Source of the DNA: an uncultured Roseovarius sp.
GTDB lineage: Bacteria; Pseudomonadota; Alphaproteobacteria; Rhodobacterales; Rhodobacteraceae
Direction of reading: 5' to 3'
DNA length: 64,000 bases
Assembly (NCBI RefSeq): GCF_947489715.1
Contig: NZ_CANLER010000001.1
Location: forward strand, 248,001-312,000
Below the pieces are notes generated by a model, which worked only from the letters and a program-made list of their open reading frames with translations, was not told where the DNA came from and made no database searches. The position numbers and the translations under genes are program-made. Below are positions 19,843 through 30,112 of the stretch, in pieces. Numbering within the stretch: the stretch's first letter is position 1; each line of letters opens with the position of its first letter.

Positions 19843-20861
19843 TTGGCCTCCGATGTCAGGGTGGCTAGGGCGTTGATTTTCGCCAATGCAGCGCCACCGT
19901 CAATGCTTTCGGCGGCCATGGCAACGCCGGTCTTGAGATCGCTGGCAGCGTCGGCGACAACAAGCGCAGCGGCGGCATTCAGCAGAACCGCATCGCGATA
20001 CGCCCCGGGTGCGCCGTTCAACAGCGCGCGGAAGGCGGTGCCGTTTTCTTCGGGCGTGCCGCCGAGGATATCTTCGAACGGATGGACGGGCAGGCCGAAA
20101 TCCTCGGGGTGCAGTTCAACCTCGCGGATGCTGCCGTCCTTTTCCAGCGCACAGACCCAGCTGATGCCGGTGATCGTCATCTCATCGGTGCCGTCGCTGC
20201 CATGCACCAGCCAGGCGTGTTCCGAGCCGAGCTGGCCCAGGGTTTCCGCCATCGGGCGGATCATCTCGCGTGAAAACGCGCCGGTCAGTTGACGTTTGAC
20301 GCCTGCGGGGTTGGTCAGGGGGCCAAGGATGTTGAAGATTGTGCGGGTGCCCAGCTCGGCCCGCACGGGGCCCACATGGGCCATCGCCGGGTGATGCATC
20401 GGCGCCATCATGAAGGCGATGCCGACCTCGGCCAGGGCGCGGTCGACGACATCCGCCCCGACCATGACGTTGACGCCCATCTGGCCCAATGCGTCTGCCG
20501 CGCCGGATTTCGAACTGAGATTGCGGTTGCCGTGCTTGGCCACCGGCACGCCCGCGCCCGCGACGACAAAGGCGGTTGCGGTCGAGATGTTGAGCGTGCC
20601 CTTGCCATCGCCGCCGGTGCCCACGATGTCCATTGCGCCTGCGGGTGCCGTGACCGCATTGCATTTGGCGCGCATCACGGCGGCGGCGGCGGCATATTCA
20701 TCTACCGTTTCGCCGCGGGTGCGCAGAGCCATCAGCAAGCCACCGATCTGGCTGGGCGTGGCCTCACCTTCGAAGAGGATATTGAACGCCGTCTCGGCCT
20801 CGGCCCGCGTCAGGGGCCGGTCAGCCGCCGTGCCAATCAGCGGTTTGATGTCGTCGCTCAT
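19839..20861 (-). CDS. trpD: Anthranilate phosphoribosyltransferase
   Basis: Transfers phosphoribose from PRPP to anthranilate. The 340-residue protein has the PRPP-binding loop [15 protein letters not shown] (about 82), [15 protein letters not shown] (about 107) and the anthranilate site [16 protein letters not shown] (about 166). It is coupled to trpG and trpC by 4-bp overlaps at both ends. Confidence 0.97.
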   Translation of the reverse strand: MSDDIKPLIGTAADRPLTRAEAETAFNILFEGEATPSQIGGLLMALRTRGETVDEYAAAAAVMRAKCNAVTAPAGAMDIVGTGGDGKGTLNISTATAFVVAGAGVPVAKHGNRNLSSKSGAADALGQMGVNVMVGADVVDRALAEVGIAFMMAPMHHPAMAHVGPVRAELGTRTIFNILGPLTNPAGVKRQLTGAFSREMIRPMAETLGQLGSEHAWLVHGSDGTDEMTITGISWVCALEKDGSIREVELHPEDFGLPVHPFEDILGGTPEENGTAFRALLNGAPGAYRDAVLLNAAAALVVADAASDLKTGVAMAAESIDGGAALAKINALATLTSEAK

Positions 20862-21439
20862 GCAGGCACCTTCATCGTATCAAGAAAGTTCTTGAGCAAC
20901 GCGTGGCCATGCTGCGAGGCAATGGATTCCGGGTGGAACTGCACCCCGTGGATCGGCAATTCGCGGTGCCGCAACCCCATGATCGTGCCATCCTCAAGCT
21001 CGGCATTGATTTCAAGGCAATCGGGCAGGCTGTCGCGTTCGACCACCAGCGAATGATAGCGCGTCGCTTCAAACGGGGAGGGCAGGCCAGAGAACACGCC
21101 GGTGCCTTCGTGATGCATGATCCCCATCTTGCCATGCACGATGTCGGAATGGCGGATCACCTTGCCACCAAAGGCCTGGCCGATGGCCTGATGGCCCAGG
21201 CAGACACCCAGAAGCGGGGTTTTCGTCTCGGCCGCGGCCTCGACCAGCGCCAGGCAGATGCCCGCCTGATCGGGATCACAGGGTCCGGGGCTGAGCAGGA
21301 TACCGGCGGGGTTCAAGCCCATCGCTTCCTGCACGTTCAGCGCATCGTTGCGGTGTACGACGACATCCGCCCCCAGCTCGCCCACATAATGCACGAGGTT
21401 ATAGGTGAAACTGTCGTAGTTATCTATCAAGAGCAGCAT
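20858..21439 (-). CDS. trpG: Anthranilate synthase component II (glutamine amidotransferase)
   Basis: A class I glutamine amidotransferase giving ammonia to TrpE; 193 residues. The catalytic triad is Cys80 ([11 protein letters not shown]) with His and Glu in [13 protein letters not shown]. In other bacteria the same type of subunit can also serve PabB. It heads the trpG-trpD-trpC-moaC-moeA operon, while trpE is 2.3 kb away behind two unrelated genes. Confidence 0.95.
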   Translation of the reverse strand: MLLLIDNYDSFTYNLVHYVGELGADVVVHRNDALNVQEAMGLNPAGILLSPGPCDPDQAGICLALVEAAAETKTPLLGVCLGHQAIGQAFGGKVIRHSDIVHGKMGIMHHEGTGVFSGLPSPFEATRYHSLVVERDSLPDCLEINAELEDGTIMGLRHRELPIHGVQFHPESIASQHGHALLKNFLDTMKVPA

Positions 21440-21564
21440 CTTGCCAGTCCTTGCGTTTGAGGGGCTGGAGGCCCCATATAGGGTCGCGCTATACTTGTTC
21501 AGGGTTGCACGGCACCGTCAAGGGGCGCAAAGCTGGGAAAAAGGCAAATAGAGGGGCAAAGGCA

Positions 21565-23205
21565 GTGGCACGCGGAACTTTATCAGGCATGATCGCCGGA
21601 ACGGTGGTGTCGGGGCTTGTCGTGGGCACGGCATCGGTGATGACCGAGGTGCCGGGGGCAGGAGCCCCGGACGCGACGGCAATCGAAGTACCTGCCGGAT
21701 CCGAGTTTGATCAATCGCGCGACGACACCCAAGCCGATCTGCCCGAGACGCAGGAAACACCCGATGCTGGCGATGTGGCCAAGATCGCGGCACCCGAGCC
21801 GGATGACCTGAGCACGATCGACACGGATGCGACGCAAAGCGCCGCCCAGCCTGAGACCGACGATGCCGATCTGGCGATGAATGCGCCCGATGCCGGTGAC
21901 AGCGGGGCTGGCATTGCCGTGGATACGGATAGCCCGGTGCTGCCCAGTCCGCAGGCCAACGCCCCCGAGGCACCGGCGAGCGAAGAAGAGCTTTCGATCT
22001 CGACCGAACCTGCGCAGCCTGCCCTGCCGGAGCCTTCGGAAGAGGAATCGGCCTTTCCAGAGCAAAGCGCACCGGAAGGTGAGGGTGCGGCACTGGATAC
22101 CGGAGAGACACCAGCGCAAGACGGCGACACCACGGCCGAGGATACCGTGACCGGCATGGCGACCGAACCGGAGGCGGACCTGCCCCAAGCTGAAAAATCG
22201 GACGCCGCCGAGGCCACCGAGACGACAACGGATGAGAGTGCCGAGAGCGTCGATGTTCAGGACCAGGTGACCGAACCGGCGCTGCCGATCGTCGAAGCAC
22301 CCGATGCCCTTCCGGAAGAAACGCCAACCCCGCCGGAAGAAGATACCGCCGCATTGGCCGAGCCTGAGAAACCATCCGGCACGATCACGAATATCGCACC
22401 CAATGTGACGACGAACAGGTTGCCCTCAGTCACGGCCGAACCCGAGCCCCCCGCGGATGCTGGAAGTGAGGATGGCGTGACCGAAGAGGACGTGGCCCAG
22501 GACGCGGCCCCGGCCCCCGATGATGACAGCTTGCCGCCGATCAAGCGATTTGCCGCGGCGTTCGAGAACCCCGATGACAAACCGATGATGTCCATCGTGC
22601 TGATTGATGATGGCAGCAGTCCGATCGGCCTTGAGGCGCTGAAAAGCTTTCCCTATCCGCTGAATTTCGCGGTGGATACGGGTTGGCCCGGCGCAGGGGA
22701 TGCGATGCAGAAATATCGCGAGGCCGGTTTCGAGGTTCTGGCGATGATCGACTTGCCGGAAGGGGCCTCTGCCACGGATACCGAAGTGTCGGTGCAGGCC
22801 TACCTTGAGCGTGTGCCGCAGGCCGTTGCGATCATGGAGGGCGACGAGGGGGGGCTGCAAGCCAACCGTGATGCCAGCGGGCAATTGGCGCAGATCCTGC
22901 GCGATAGCGGTCATGGTGCGGTGATGTTCCCCAATGGGCTCAACACGGCGCAAAAACTGATCGCGCGTGAGGGCGTGCCCTCGGCCAGCGTGTTCCGCGA
23001 TTTTGATGCCAAGGGGCAGAATGCCACGGTGATCCGGCGTTTTCTGGATCAGGCCGCGTTCCGCGCGGGCCAAGAGGAAAAGGGCGTGATCATGGTGGGC
23101 CGGTTGCGCGCCGACACGATCAGCGCGCTGCTGCTCTGGGGCTTGCAGGATCGGGCCGGACGGGTGGCAGTGGCGCCGGTCTCAGCCGTTTTGACAGCAG
23201 AATAG
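21565..23205 (+). CDS. Divergent polysaccharide deacetylase family protein
   Basis: About 546 residues. An N-terminal hydrophobic segment (GMIAGTVVSGLVVGTAS) suggests export or anchoring. Residues ~35-330 are low-complexity, acidic and Pro/Ala/Glu-rich, probably a disordered periplasmic linker. The divergent polysaccharide deacetylase domain is C-terminal (about 340-546, MMSIVLIDDG to the end). The GTG at 21565 is preferred, with GAGGGG about 8 bp upstream. Family members are thought to act in the envelope; the substrate is unknown. Its 3' end abuts convergent rluE. Confidence 0.8.
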   Translation: MARGTLSGMIAGTVVSGLVVGTASVMTEVPGAGAPDATAIEVPAGSEFDQSRDDTQADLPETQETPDAGDVAKIAAPEPDDLSTIDTDATQSAAQPETDDADLAMNAPDAGDSGAGIAVDTDSPVLPSPQANAPEAPASEEELSISTEPAQPALPEPSEEESAFPEQSAPEGEGAALDTGETPAQDGDTTAEDTVTGMATEPEADLPQAEKSDAAEATETTTDESAESVDVQDQVTEPALPIVEAPDALPEETPTPPEEDTAALAEPEKPSGTITNIAPNVTTNRLPSVTAEPEPPADAGSEDGVTEEDVAQDAAPAPDDDSLPPIKRFAAAFENPDDKPMMSIVLIDDGSSPIGLEALKSFPYPLNFAVDTGWPGAGDAMQKYREAGFEVLAMIDLPEGASATDTEVSVQAYLERVPQAVAIMEGDEGGLQANRDASGQLAQILRDSGHGAVMFPNGLNTAQKLIAREGVPSASVFRDFDAKGQNATVIRRFLDQAAFRAGQEEKGVIMVGRLRADTISALLLWGLQDRAGRVAVAPVSAVLTAE

Positions 23206-23206
23206 C

Positions 23207-23752
23207 CTAGGCATCGCGCCACGCGCCGGTGTCCAGACCGTCAAGGCACCAGTCTCCCACCCGCCAGCGCACCAGCCGCAGCGTCGGGTGGCCGACATGG
23301 GCCGTCATCCGGCGCACCTGCCGGTTGCGCCCTTCTGAAATGGTGATTTCCAGCCAGCAATCGGGGACCGATTTGCGAAAGCGCACGGGCGGGGTGCGGG
23401 GCCAAAGGTCTGGCGGGTCGATGCGGCGTATCTGTGCCGGGCGGGTGGGGCCGTCTTTCAGGGTCACGCCTGTGCGCAATGCGTCGAGCGCGGCGTCATC
23501 GGGCAGGCCTTCGACCTGTACCAGATAGGTCTTTTCCATCTTGTGGCGCGGATTGGCGATACGGGCCTGTAGCCTGCCATCATCGGTCAGCACCAGCAGC
23601 CCTTCACTGTCCCGATCCAGCCGTCCGGCAGGGTAGACGCCCGGCACGTCGATATAGTCCGACAGGGTGGCGCGCGGGCTGTCCTGACTGCCCTTATCGG
23701 TGAATTGCGAAAGCACGCCGAAGGGTTTGTTGAAGAGGATCAGGCGCGGCAT
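23207..23752 (-). CDS. rluE: 23S rRNA pseudouridine synthase, RluE-like
   Basis: A 181-residue RsuA/RluB/RluE-family pseudouridine synthase without the N-terminal S4 domain, as expected for RluE. The catalytic motif is [17 protein letters not shown] (about residue 43), with GRNRQVRRM further on. It presumably modifies a uridine in 23S rRNA. It is downstream of trpE on the same strand with a 30-bp gap. Confidence 0.88.
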   Translation of the reverse strand: MPRLILFNKPFGVLSQFTDKGSQDSPRATLSDYIDVPGVYPAGRLDRDSEGLLVLTDDGRLQARIANPRHKMEKTYLVQVEGLPDDAALDALRTGVTLKDGPTRPAQIRRIDPPDLWPRTPPVRFRKSVPDCWLEITISEGRNRQVRRMTAHVGHPTLRLVRWRVGDWCLDGLDTGAWRDA

Positions 23753-23782
23753 GGTGAAGGTCTGGCGGGGGGAGACCCCACC

Positions 23783-25294
23783 CTAGGAATTGCCATTGCC
23801 GGTGAAGCGGGCGGCGTCGGCGGCAGCCCGTCGGATGGCGTTGGATTTATGCACGGTTTCCATATATTCCGCCTCGGGGTCGCTGTCATAGACAACGCCG
23901 CCCCCGGCCTGGATATAAAGCTTTTCGTCCTTCACCACGGCGGTGCGCAGGGCGATGCAGACATCCATGTCGCCGTTCGAGCTGAAATAGCCCACGCCGC
24001 CGCCATAGACGCCGCGCTTTTCCGGCTCCAGCTCGTCGATGATCTCCATCGCGCGGACCTTGGGCGCGCCTGAAACCGTGCCTGCGGGCAGACCGGCCAG
24101 CAGCGCGCTGAGTGCGTCCTGATCCTCGGCCAGCTCGCCCACGACATTGCTGACGATATGCATCACGTGGCTGTAGCGTTCGATGATGAATTCTTCGGTC
24201 GGGCGCACGGTGCCGATCTTGCTGACCCGGCCCGTATCGTTGCGCCCGAGATCGAGCAGCATCAGGTGTTCTGCCAACTCCTTGGAATCGGCCAGCAGAT
24301 CGGCCTCATGCGCGCGATCCTCTTCCGGGGTGGCACCGCGCGGGCGGGTGCCGGCAATGGGGCGGATCGTGACCTCGTCGCCAAACACGCGCACCAGGAT
24401 TTCAGGGCTGGCGCCCACCACCTGAAAGCCGCCGAAATTGAAATAGAACATGAAGGGCGACGGGTTGGTACGCCGAAGCGAGCGGTAGAGTGCGAAAGGT
24501 GGCTGGCGAAACGGCTGGGTCCAGCGCTGGCTGGGCACAACCTGAAAGATGTCGCCCGCGCGGATGTATTCCTTGGCCTTCTCGACCGCGTCCTTATAGC
24601 CGTCACGGGTGAAGTTCGACACCGGCGGCGCGTCTTCATGCGCCTCGCCCAGATCGCGGGCCTGCTGGGGCAGGGCGCGTTCCAGATCGCGGACCGCGTC
24701 CATCACCCGTTCTGCCGCCTGCGCGTAGGCCGCGCGCGCGCTAAGCCCCGAATTGGCCCAGGCGGGGCCCACGACGATCACCTCGCCATTGACACCATCG
24801 AGAACGGCCACGACCGACGGGCGCAGCATCACCGCATCGGGCAGGCCCAGCGGATCGGGGTTCACGTCGGGCAGATGTTCAACCAACCGGATCATGTCAT
24901 AGCCCAGATAGCCAAAGAGCCCCGCACTGGCGGCGGGCAGACCGTCGGGCAGGCCGATCTGGCATTCGCCGATCAGGGCGCGCAGATTGTCCAGCGGCGC
25001 GCCTTCCTGCGCCTCGAAACTGTCAGGGTCCAGACGTGCCTGTCGATTGATGCGGCTGGCCTCGCCATGACACTGCCAGATCAGATCGGGTTTCATGCCG
25101 ATGATCGAATAGCGCCCGCGCACCTCGCCGCCGGTCACCGATTCCAGCATGAACGCGTCACGCGCCGCCGCTGTCAGCTTGAGCATCAGCGAGACCGGCG
25201 TGTCCAGATCCGCGGCCAGACGGGCATAGACCACCTGATTGCGCCCGGCCTCGAAGCCCTTGGCGAAATCGTCGAAACTCGGCGTCAAATCCAC
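23783..25294 (-). CDS. trpE: Anthranilate synthase component I
   Basis: Converts chorismate to anthranilate together with TrpG. The 503-residue length is normal. Chorismate-binding motifs include GDIFQVVPSQRW, RPIAGTRPRGAT, DLGRNDTGRVS and the C-terminal IQAGGGVVYDSDPE. It lies 13 bp downstream of ppiD and is probably in a ppiD-trpE-rluE transcript. No leader peptide or attenuator is visible in the short gap. Confidence 0.96.
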   Translation of the reverse strand: MDLTPSFDDFAKGFEAGRNQVVYARLAADLDTPVSLMLKLTAAARDAFMLESVTGGEVRGRYSIIGMKPDLIWQCHGEASRINRQARLDPDSFEAQEGAPLDNLRALIGECQIGLPDGLPAASAGLFGYLGYDMIRLVEHLPDVNPDPLGLPDAVMLRPSVVAVLDGVNGEVIVVGPAWANSGLSARAAYAQAAERVMDAVRDLERALPQQARDLGEAHEDAPPVSNFTRDGYKDAVEKAKEYIRAGDIFQVVPSQRWTQPFRQPPFALYRSLRRTNPSPFMFYFNFGGFQVVGASPEILVRVFGDEVTIRPIAGTRPRGATPEEDRAHEADLLADSKELAEHLMLLDLGRNDTGRVSKIGTVRPTEEFIIERYSHVMHIVSNVVGELAEDQDALSALLAGLPAGTVSGAPKVRAMEIIDELEPEKRGVYGGGVGYFSSNGDMDVCIALRTAVVKDEKLYIQAGGGVVYDSDPEAEYMETVHKSNAIRRAAADAARFTGNGNS

Positions 25295-25307
25295 GGGCTT
25301 GCTGCTC

Positions 25308-27149
25308 CTACTGGAAATTCGCGTGCACGGCGTTAAGCGCCTGCTGGTTCACGCTGATGCCGACACGGCTGCGAATATCGGCGGCCAATATCTGGTACAG
25401 GTCCTGCGCCACGCTGTTGGCATTCTGTTCAGCGATGCTTTGCCGTAAGGTGGTCAGTTCCTCGTCCGACTGGTCAGGCTGCCTGATATCGTCCAGACGC
25501 AACACGAAAACGCGCCCGCCCCCCTGGATCAGTTCGACATCGCCCTTGGCCATGCCGAACACGGTGTCGGCGAGTTCCGGCGGCACATCTGCCTGCGATC
25601 CGCGACGGTTGAGGCCGGTTGCGGCCTGTGGTGTCATGCCCAGCTCTTCGAACGTGGTGCCGGATTTAAGCTCGGTTGCCTGGGCCTGCACCTGCGTATT
25701 GAGCGCCTCTTCGACGGCTTGCAGGCGCCATGCCTCTTCGGCCTGTTCGCGCACTTCTTCAAGCGGCAGCAGGGCGGGGGGCACAACCTCGTCCAGGCGC
25801 ATCGCGAAAATCCCGCTATCTTCCAGTTGCGCGACATCCGGATAATCCTCGGCCGTGATTGACGCGGCGGCGACGCGGAATGAGTCGTAGGCGGCAATGT
25901 CATCGCTGACACCTTCGTGCCAGTCGATCTGCCCCAGTTGCATCTCGGTCTCGGCAGAGAGGTCTTCGATCGTGGCGCCCCCGGCAAGCAAATCATCCAC
26001 GCTTTCGATCTGCGCGTCGATCACGCGGCGGGCGCGATCTGCGGCCAGTTCATCGCGAAGCTCGGGCTGGGCATCCTCGAAACTGGTTTCCTGTGCGGCC
26101 AATACCGCGTTTATCCGGAAAAGCGCGGGGCCGATCGGGCTGTCCAGCGGACCCACGATATCGCCGGCGGAGGCTGCAAATACAGCATCCCCGGCGCCAT
26201 CCAGGTCGATTTGACGTACATCGCCAAGATCAATATCCGCCAGTTCCAGCCCGCGTTCTTCGACAACGGCCTCAAAACTGGTCTCGCCCCCGGTGATGCG
26301 AGCAAGCGCCGCGTCTGCGGCGGCGGTATCGGCAAAGGCCAGACGTTCGACCAGCCGCCTTTCGGGCTGACGGTATTCTTCGATACGCTCGTCATAGGCG
26401 GCGCGCAGGGCGCTTTCTTCCACCTCGACCGTGTCGATGATCATCTCGGGTGTCAGCCAGGCATAGGTCAGGCGCTTGATCTGGGGGGTGGTGAACTCTG
26501 CCGGGTTCGCATCGTGATAGGCTTGCAGATCCTCCTCCGATGGCACGGGCAGGCCGGTCTGCAAATCATCACGGTCCAGCACGGCCCATGTGATGTCACG
26601 TTCTTCGGCAAGAAAGCGCAGCAACGTGTCCGTATAGGCCTCGGGCGCGTGCACGCCCGCGATGACCGCATTCTGCAACAGGGTGCTGGCTTGCTGGGCA
26701 CGCAGATCGGCCTCGAAATCACCTTCGTTCATGCCCGCGCGGTCCAGCGCAAAACGATAGGCTTCGCGGTCGAAACTGCCATCAATGCCCTGAAAGGCCG
26801 GAATGCGGGTAATCTGCTCACGCAGGTTCGCGTCGCCGATGGAGATGCCAAGCCGCCGGGTTTCTTCCTCAAGCGCTGTGACCGACACAAGCTGCGACAG
26901 GACCGAGGCGTCGATTCCGGCCTGCTGTGCCTGCGCAAAGCTGACCGGCGCGCCCAGTTGGGCGGAATAGGCGTTGATCTGGTTTTCCAGCGCGCGGGCA
27001 TATTCGTTGATAGTGATCTCGCTTTCGCCAACCGCGCCAACGCTGCGCACATTCCCCGACAGGTTCGAGACGCCAAAGCCGCCCAGCCCCAGGATCAGCA
27101 GGCCCATCAGGATCCAAACCAGTGTTTTCGAGATGCTTTTGCCCGCCAT
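25308..27149 (-). CDS. ppiD: PpiD-like periplasmic peptidylprolyl isomerase/chaperone
   Basis: A 613-residue SurA_N/PPIC-type foldase. One N-terminal membrane anchor (TLVWILMGLLILGLGGFGV) precedes the SurA_N-like region (DANLREQITRIPAFQGIDGS), with a parvulin-type region in the middle and a long C-terminal part. It would help outer-membrane and periplasmic proteins fold. The ATG at 27149 (MAGKSISK) is chosen over 27161. Confidence 0.88.
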   Translation of the reverse strand: MAGKSISKTLVWILMGLLILGLGGFGVSNLSGNVRSVGAVGESEITINEYARALENQINAYSAQLGAPVSFAQAQQAGIDASVLSQLVSVTALEEETRRLGISIGDANLREQITRIPAFQGIDGSFDREAYRFALDRAGMNEGDFEADLRAQQASTLLQNAVIAGVHAPEAYTDTLLRFLAEERDITWAVLDRDDLQTGLPVPSEEDLQAYHDANPAEFTTPQIKRLTYAWLTPEMIIDTVEVEESALRAAYDERIEEYRQPERRLVERLAFADTAAADAALARITGGETSFEAVVEERGLELADIDLGDVRQIDLDGAGDAVFAASAGDIVGPLDSPIGPALFRINAVLAAQETSFEDAQPELRDELAADRARRVIDAQIESVDDLLAGGATIEDLSAETEMQLGQIDWHEGVSDDIAAYDSFRVAAASITAEDYPDVAQLEDSGIFAMRLDEVVPPALLPLEEVREQAEEAWRLQAVEEALNTQVQAQATELKSGTTFEELGMTPQAATGLNRRGSQADVPPELADTVFGMAKGDVELIQGGGRVFVLRLDDIRQPDQSDEELTTLRQSIAEQNANSVAQDLYQILAADIRSRVGISVNQQALNAVHANFQ

Positions 27150-27194
27150 GTGGCCCCTCATACGCTTCTAGGGATAGGATTTCTTCGCGACTGT

Positions 27195-28397
27195 CTACGC
27201 GCTGCCCGCAGCAGGAGCAAGGGGCCAGTCCAGCGCTTCGAGACGGTCAAAAAGCTGACCGATCCCGGCGCGATCCACATTGGCAAAGGCGACGCGCATC
27301 TGGCGCTTGCCCGCGGCGTCACCGTCTGGGGTGAACATGGTGCCGGGCAGCACGAGCACGCCCGCATCGGCCACCAGTTTCTTTGCTACCTCGTCCGAGG
27401 CCATCGCGAACGGGTGCTGCATGTAGGCGAAATAAGCGCCACAACCCAAAAGCTGCCAGCCTTTTGCCGTGAGCCGGGGCATATTGTCATTGATCGTTGC
27501 GCGCCGGTCGAGGATTTCGGCGCGTTCCCCGGCCAGCCATTGCGTCAGGTTTTGCATCCCCCAGAGGGCTGCAATCTGGCCCAGCTGGTTGGGGCAGATG
27601 GTGACCGTATCGAGGAATTTCTCGGCCTCGGCCAGACGTGTGGGCGAGGCGATCATGGCGCCAACACGGTGCCCGGTCAGGCGAAACGCCTTCGAGAAGG
27701 AATAAAGCTGGATCAGCGTGTCATCCCAATCGGGATCGGTGAAAAGCGCGTGCGGGGCGCCGCTTCGGGCATCGAAATCGCGATAGGTCTCATCAACAAT
27801 GAGCGCGATGCCCTTGTCGCGGGCCAGATCGAAGAAGGCCCGCACCAGGTCGGCGGGGTATTCCACGCCGCCGGGATTGTTGGGGGTGACCAGTGAGATT
27901 GCCCGTGTGCGATCGGTGATCAACCGTGCCGCGTCCTCCGGATCGGGGAGAAGGTCCGCCCCGGCAGGCAGGGCCACCGACCTAACACCAGCCATATCCA
28001 ACCACATTTTATGGTTGAAATACCAAGGGGTTGGAAGGATAACTTCATCTCCGTCCGCGCAAAGCGTGGTGATCATTGCACAGAACGCCTGATTGCAGCC
28101 CGAGGTGATCGCGACATTCTCTGACGTGACCTGTCCGCCATAGGCTGCGCGCCACTGCAATGCCACTTCGTCGCGCAGGGCTGGCAGGCCCAGAACCGGG
28201 CCGTAAAGATGCGCTTCGGGCGTGTTCAGCGCGGCCTCTGCGATCACCCGGCGCAAGGGTTCGGGCGGCGGATCGACCGGCGCGGCCTGGCTGACATTGA
28301 TCAGCCGGCGGTCGGGCGGAAACTCGACGCCCTGCAACCAGCGCCGGGCCTCCATGACAGGCGGGAAAAACGTTGTGGCGGTGCGGGGTAATGGCAT
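27195..28397 (-). CDS. PLP-dependent aminotransferase, class I/II
   Basis: A 400-residue fold-type I aminotransferase. The PLP lysine lies in YSFSKAFRLTGHRVGAM (about residue 230). Other conserved parts are NNPGGVEYP and the C-terminal RVAFANVD arginine region. It resembles aspartate/aromatic aminotransferases; the substrate cannot be told from sequence. It follows gpt with a 21-bp gap on the same strand. Confidence 0.88.
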   Translation of the reverse strand: MPLPRTATTFFPPVMEARRWLQGVEFPPDRRLINVSQAAPVDPPPEPLRRVIAEAALNTPEAHLYGPVLGLPALRDEVALQWRAAYGGQVTSENVAITSGCNQAFCAMITTLCADGDEVILPTPWYFNHKMWLDMAGVRSVALPAGADLLPDPEDAARLITDRTRAISLVTPNNPGGVEYPADLVRAFFDLARDKGIALIVDETYRDFDARSGAPHALFTDPDWDDTLIQLYSFSKAFRLTGHRVGAMIASPTRLAEAEKFLDTVTICPNQLGQIAALWGMQNLTQWLAGERAEILDRRATINDNMPRLTAKGWQLLGCGAYFAYMQHPFAMASDEVAKKLVADAGVLVLPGTMFTPDGDAAGKRQMRVAFANVDRAGIGQLFDRLEALDWPLAPAAGSA

Positions 28398-28418
28398 CAG
28401 GGTCTCCGGTGGATCAGG

Positions 28419-28919
28419 TCAGGTGCCGCGATAGGGTTCGACATATTGCAGGGCCATGTCCCACGGGAAAAAAATCCATGTATCCTGACTGACCTCGGTG
28501 ATGAAGCTGTGCACCTGCTCGCGGCCCTGCGGCTTGGCATAGATGGTGGCCACATGCGCCTTGGGCATCACGGCGCGCACAACTTCCAGCGTGCGACCGG
28601 TATCCACCAAATCGTCGACGATCAGCACGCCGGTGCCGTCGCCCACCAGATCCATGTCGGGTGACTTGATCACACGCGGTTCGCTTTGTTCCTGGTGGTT
28701 GTAGCTTTTGACGCTGATCGTATCGACAGTGCGGATATCAAGCTCGCGCGCGACGATCATCGCGGGTGCCATACCGCCGCGTGTAATTGCGACAACGGCC
28801 TTCCAGGCGCCCTCATCCGGGCCTTTCCCGTCCAGCCGCCAGGCCAACGCGCGCGCGTCGCGGTGCAATTGGTCCCAGCTGACGTGAAAGCCTTTTTCGT
28901 GGGGCAGGCGGTCGTTCAT
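28419..28919 (-). CDS. gpt: Xanthine phosphoribosyltransferase
   Basis: Purine salvage enzyme using PRPP with xanthine or guanine; 166 residues. The PRPP motif is [13 protein letters not shown] (about residue 98), and [14 protein letters not shown] is the upstream loop. Start: ATG 28919, [10 protein letters not shown], with AAGGAG 8 bp upstream; the longer frame has no such site. Confidence 0.93.
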   Translation of the reverse strand: MNDRLPHEKGFHVSWDQLHRDARALAWRLDGKGPDEGAWKAVVAITRGGMAPAMIVARELDIRTVDTISVKSYNHQEQSEPRVIKSPDMDLVGDGTGVLIVDDLVDTGRTLEVVRAVMPKAHVATIYAKPQGREQVHSFITEVSQDTWIFFPWDMALQYVEPYRGT

Positions 28920-29031
28920 AATCGTATCTCCTTGACTCATCCGCGCATAGCGCAATCCGGCCCCAAACGAAAGCCGCAGTTTGAAAGCCGGCCAATCCCG
29001 GATACAGTTGGGACACGGGATATCGAGGGCC

Positions 29032-29502
29032 ATGTCATCGCGCGTTCTTACATCACATTGGCGGTTTGAAGCTGCGGTCGAAGAGGTTGCGGACATTCTT
29101 GGCGATGTCGAACGCCTGCCGGACTGGTGGGGCGATGTGTACCTGTCCGCGCGTATAATCGAGCCGGGAGGGGAAGATGGGCTGGGCCGGAAGGTGGCCT
29201 TCCACAGCCGCGGGCGTCTGCCCTACACGCTGAATTGGCAGGGCACGATCATCAAGGCCAACCGGCCCACAAGCTGGACCATCCGCGCCGAGGGCGATTT
29301 GCTGGGCCAGGGCGTCTGGACGCTGACACAGGAGGGCGGGATCGCCGATGTTCGTTATGTCTGGACGGTCGACGTGGGCAAACCCGTCCTGCGCCTGCTG
29401 GCGCCGCTGTTGTGGCCCGCCTTTACCGCCAATCACCGGTGGGCCATGGCACGGGGTGAGGCTGGTCTTCGGCAGGAATTACGCCGCCGTCGTCGTGGCT
29501 AG
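29032..29502 (+). CDS. SRPBCC (START-like) family protein
   Basis: A 156-residue polyketide-cyclase/START-type fold protein. Features are the early [25 protein letters not shown] helix region, the [19 protein letters not shown] strands and the closing helix with [20 protein letters not shown]. The family binds hydrophobic ligands; no ligand can be assigned. The ATG at 29032 is used. The 3' end overlaps convergent lysE by 4 bp. Confidence 0.8.
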   Translation: MSSRVLTSHWRFEAAVEEVADILGDVERLPDWWGDVYLSARIIEPGGEDGLGRKVAFHSRGRLPYTLNWQGTIIKANRPTSWTIRAEGDLLGQGVWTLTQEGGIADVRYVWTVDVGKPVLRLLAPLLWPAFTANHRWAMARGEAGLRQELRRRRRG

Positions 29503-30107
29503 GCGCGGTCCAGCATCAGGCGCAGGCCAAGTGCGCCAAGCACCGCTGCGGTGATGCGATCGAGCTTTGGTTTAAGTCGGAGATATCCGTCACGGGCCTG
29601 CCGCGTCGACAGGACAAAGGCGAAGGCGGTATAGGCGACGGATTCGACAATAAACTGGTTCAGCACAACGATGGCCTTGCCCGCGAATGCCATATCAGGC
29701 GGGAAAATCACCAGAAGAACCGCCGAGGCGAATAAAACCGACTTGGGATTTGCCAGATTGACCAGCGCGCCTGCCACAATTGCATTTCGCGTACTGACAT
29801 TGCCACCGGTTCTGATCGGTTCCGCCGCGTGTCGCCATGTCGAGATTGCCAGCCAGACCAGATAGGTTGCGCCGATCAATTTGAGGGTCATGTAGGCCCA
29901 GGGGAACATCTGGAAAATGACGTTCAATCCCAGCAACGCCGCAGCCGTCCAGCCAGCAGCGACAGCACCCAGGCCGATCCCAAAGAGGATGCCAGCCTGC
30001 CTGCCGGATACCAGTGTGGTGCGCAGCGCCATCAGCATGGCGGGGCCGGGGCTGACCAGCGCTGCCAGCAGCGCCAGGTTGAAGACAATGAGATGCGTGG
30101 CGTCCAT
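29499..30107 (-). CDS. LysE family amino-acid exporter
   Basis: A 202-residue inner-membrane exporter with about six hydrophobic segments. The N-terminal SPGPAMLMALRTTLVSGRQAG is the family signature, with GAALVNLANPKSVLF in the middle. LysE/RhtB proteins export amino acids such as lysine, homoserine or threonine; the specificity here is unknown. It lies just after fabI on the same strand. Confidence 0.88.
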   Translation of the reverse strand: MDATHLIVFNLALLAALVSPGPAMLMALRTTLVSGRQAGILFGIGLGAVAAGWTAAALLGLNVIFQMFPWAYMTLKLIGATYLVWLAISTWRHAAEPIRTGGNVSTRNAIVAGALVNLANPKSVLFASAVLLVIFPPDMAFAGKAIVVLNQFIVESVAYTAFAFVLSTRQARDGYLRLKPKLDRITAAVLGALGLRLMLDRA

Positions 30108-30112
30108 GACGC

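Noticed and set aside
18796..20292. Plus-strand ORF of 498 residues
   Set aside because: Antisense to trpC and trpD, both well conserved. GC-rich codon bias leaves long open frames opposite real genes.
25917..27896. Plus-strand ORF of 659 residues
   Set aside because: Antisense to ppiD and the aminotransferase, with no recognisable domain; a shadow of high-GC third positions.
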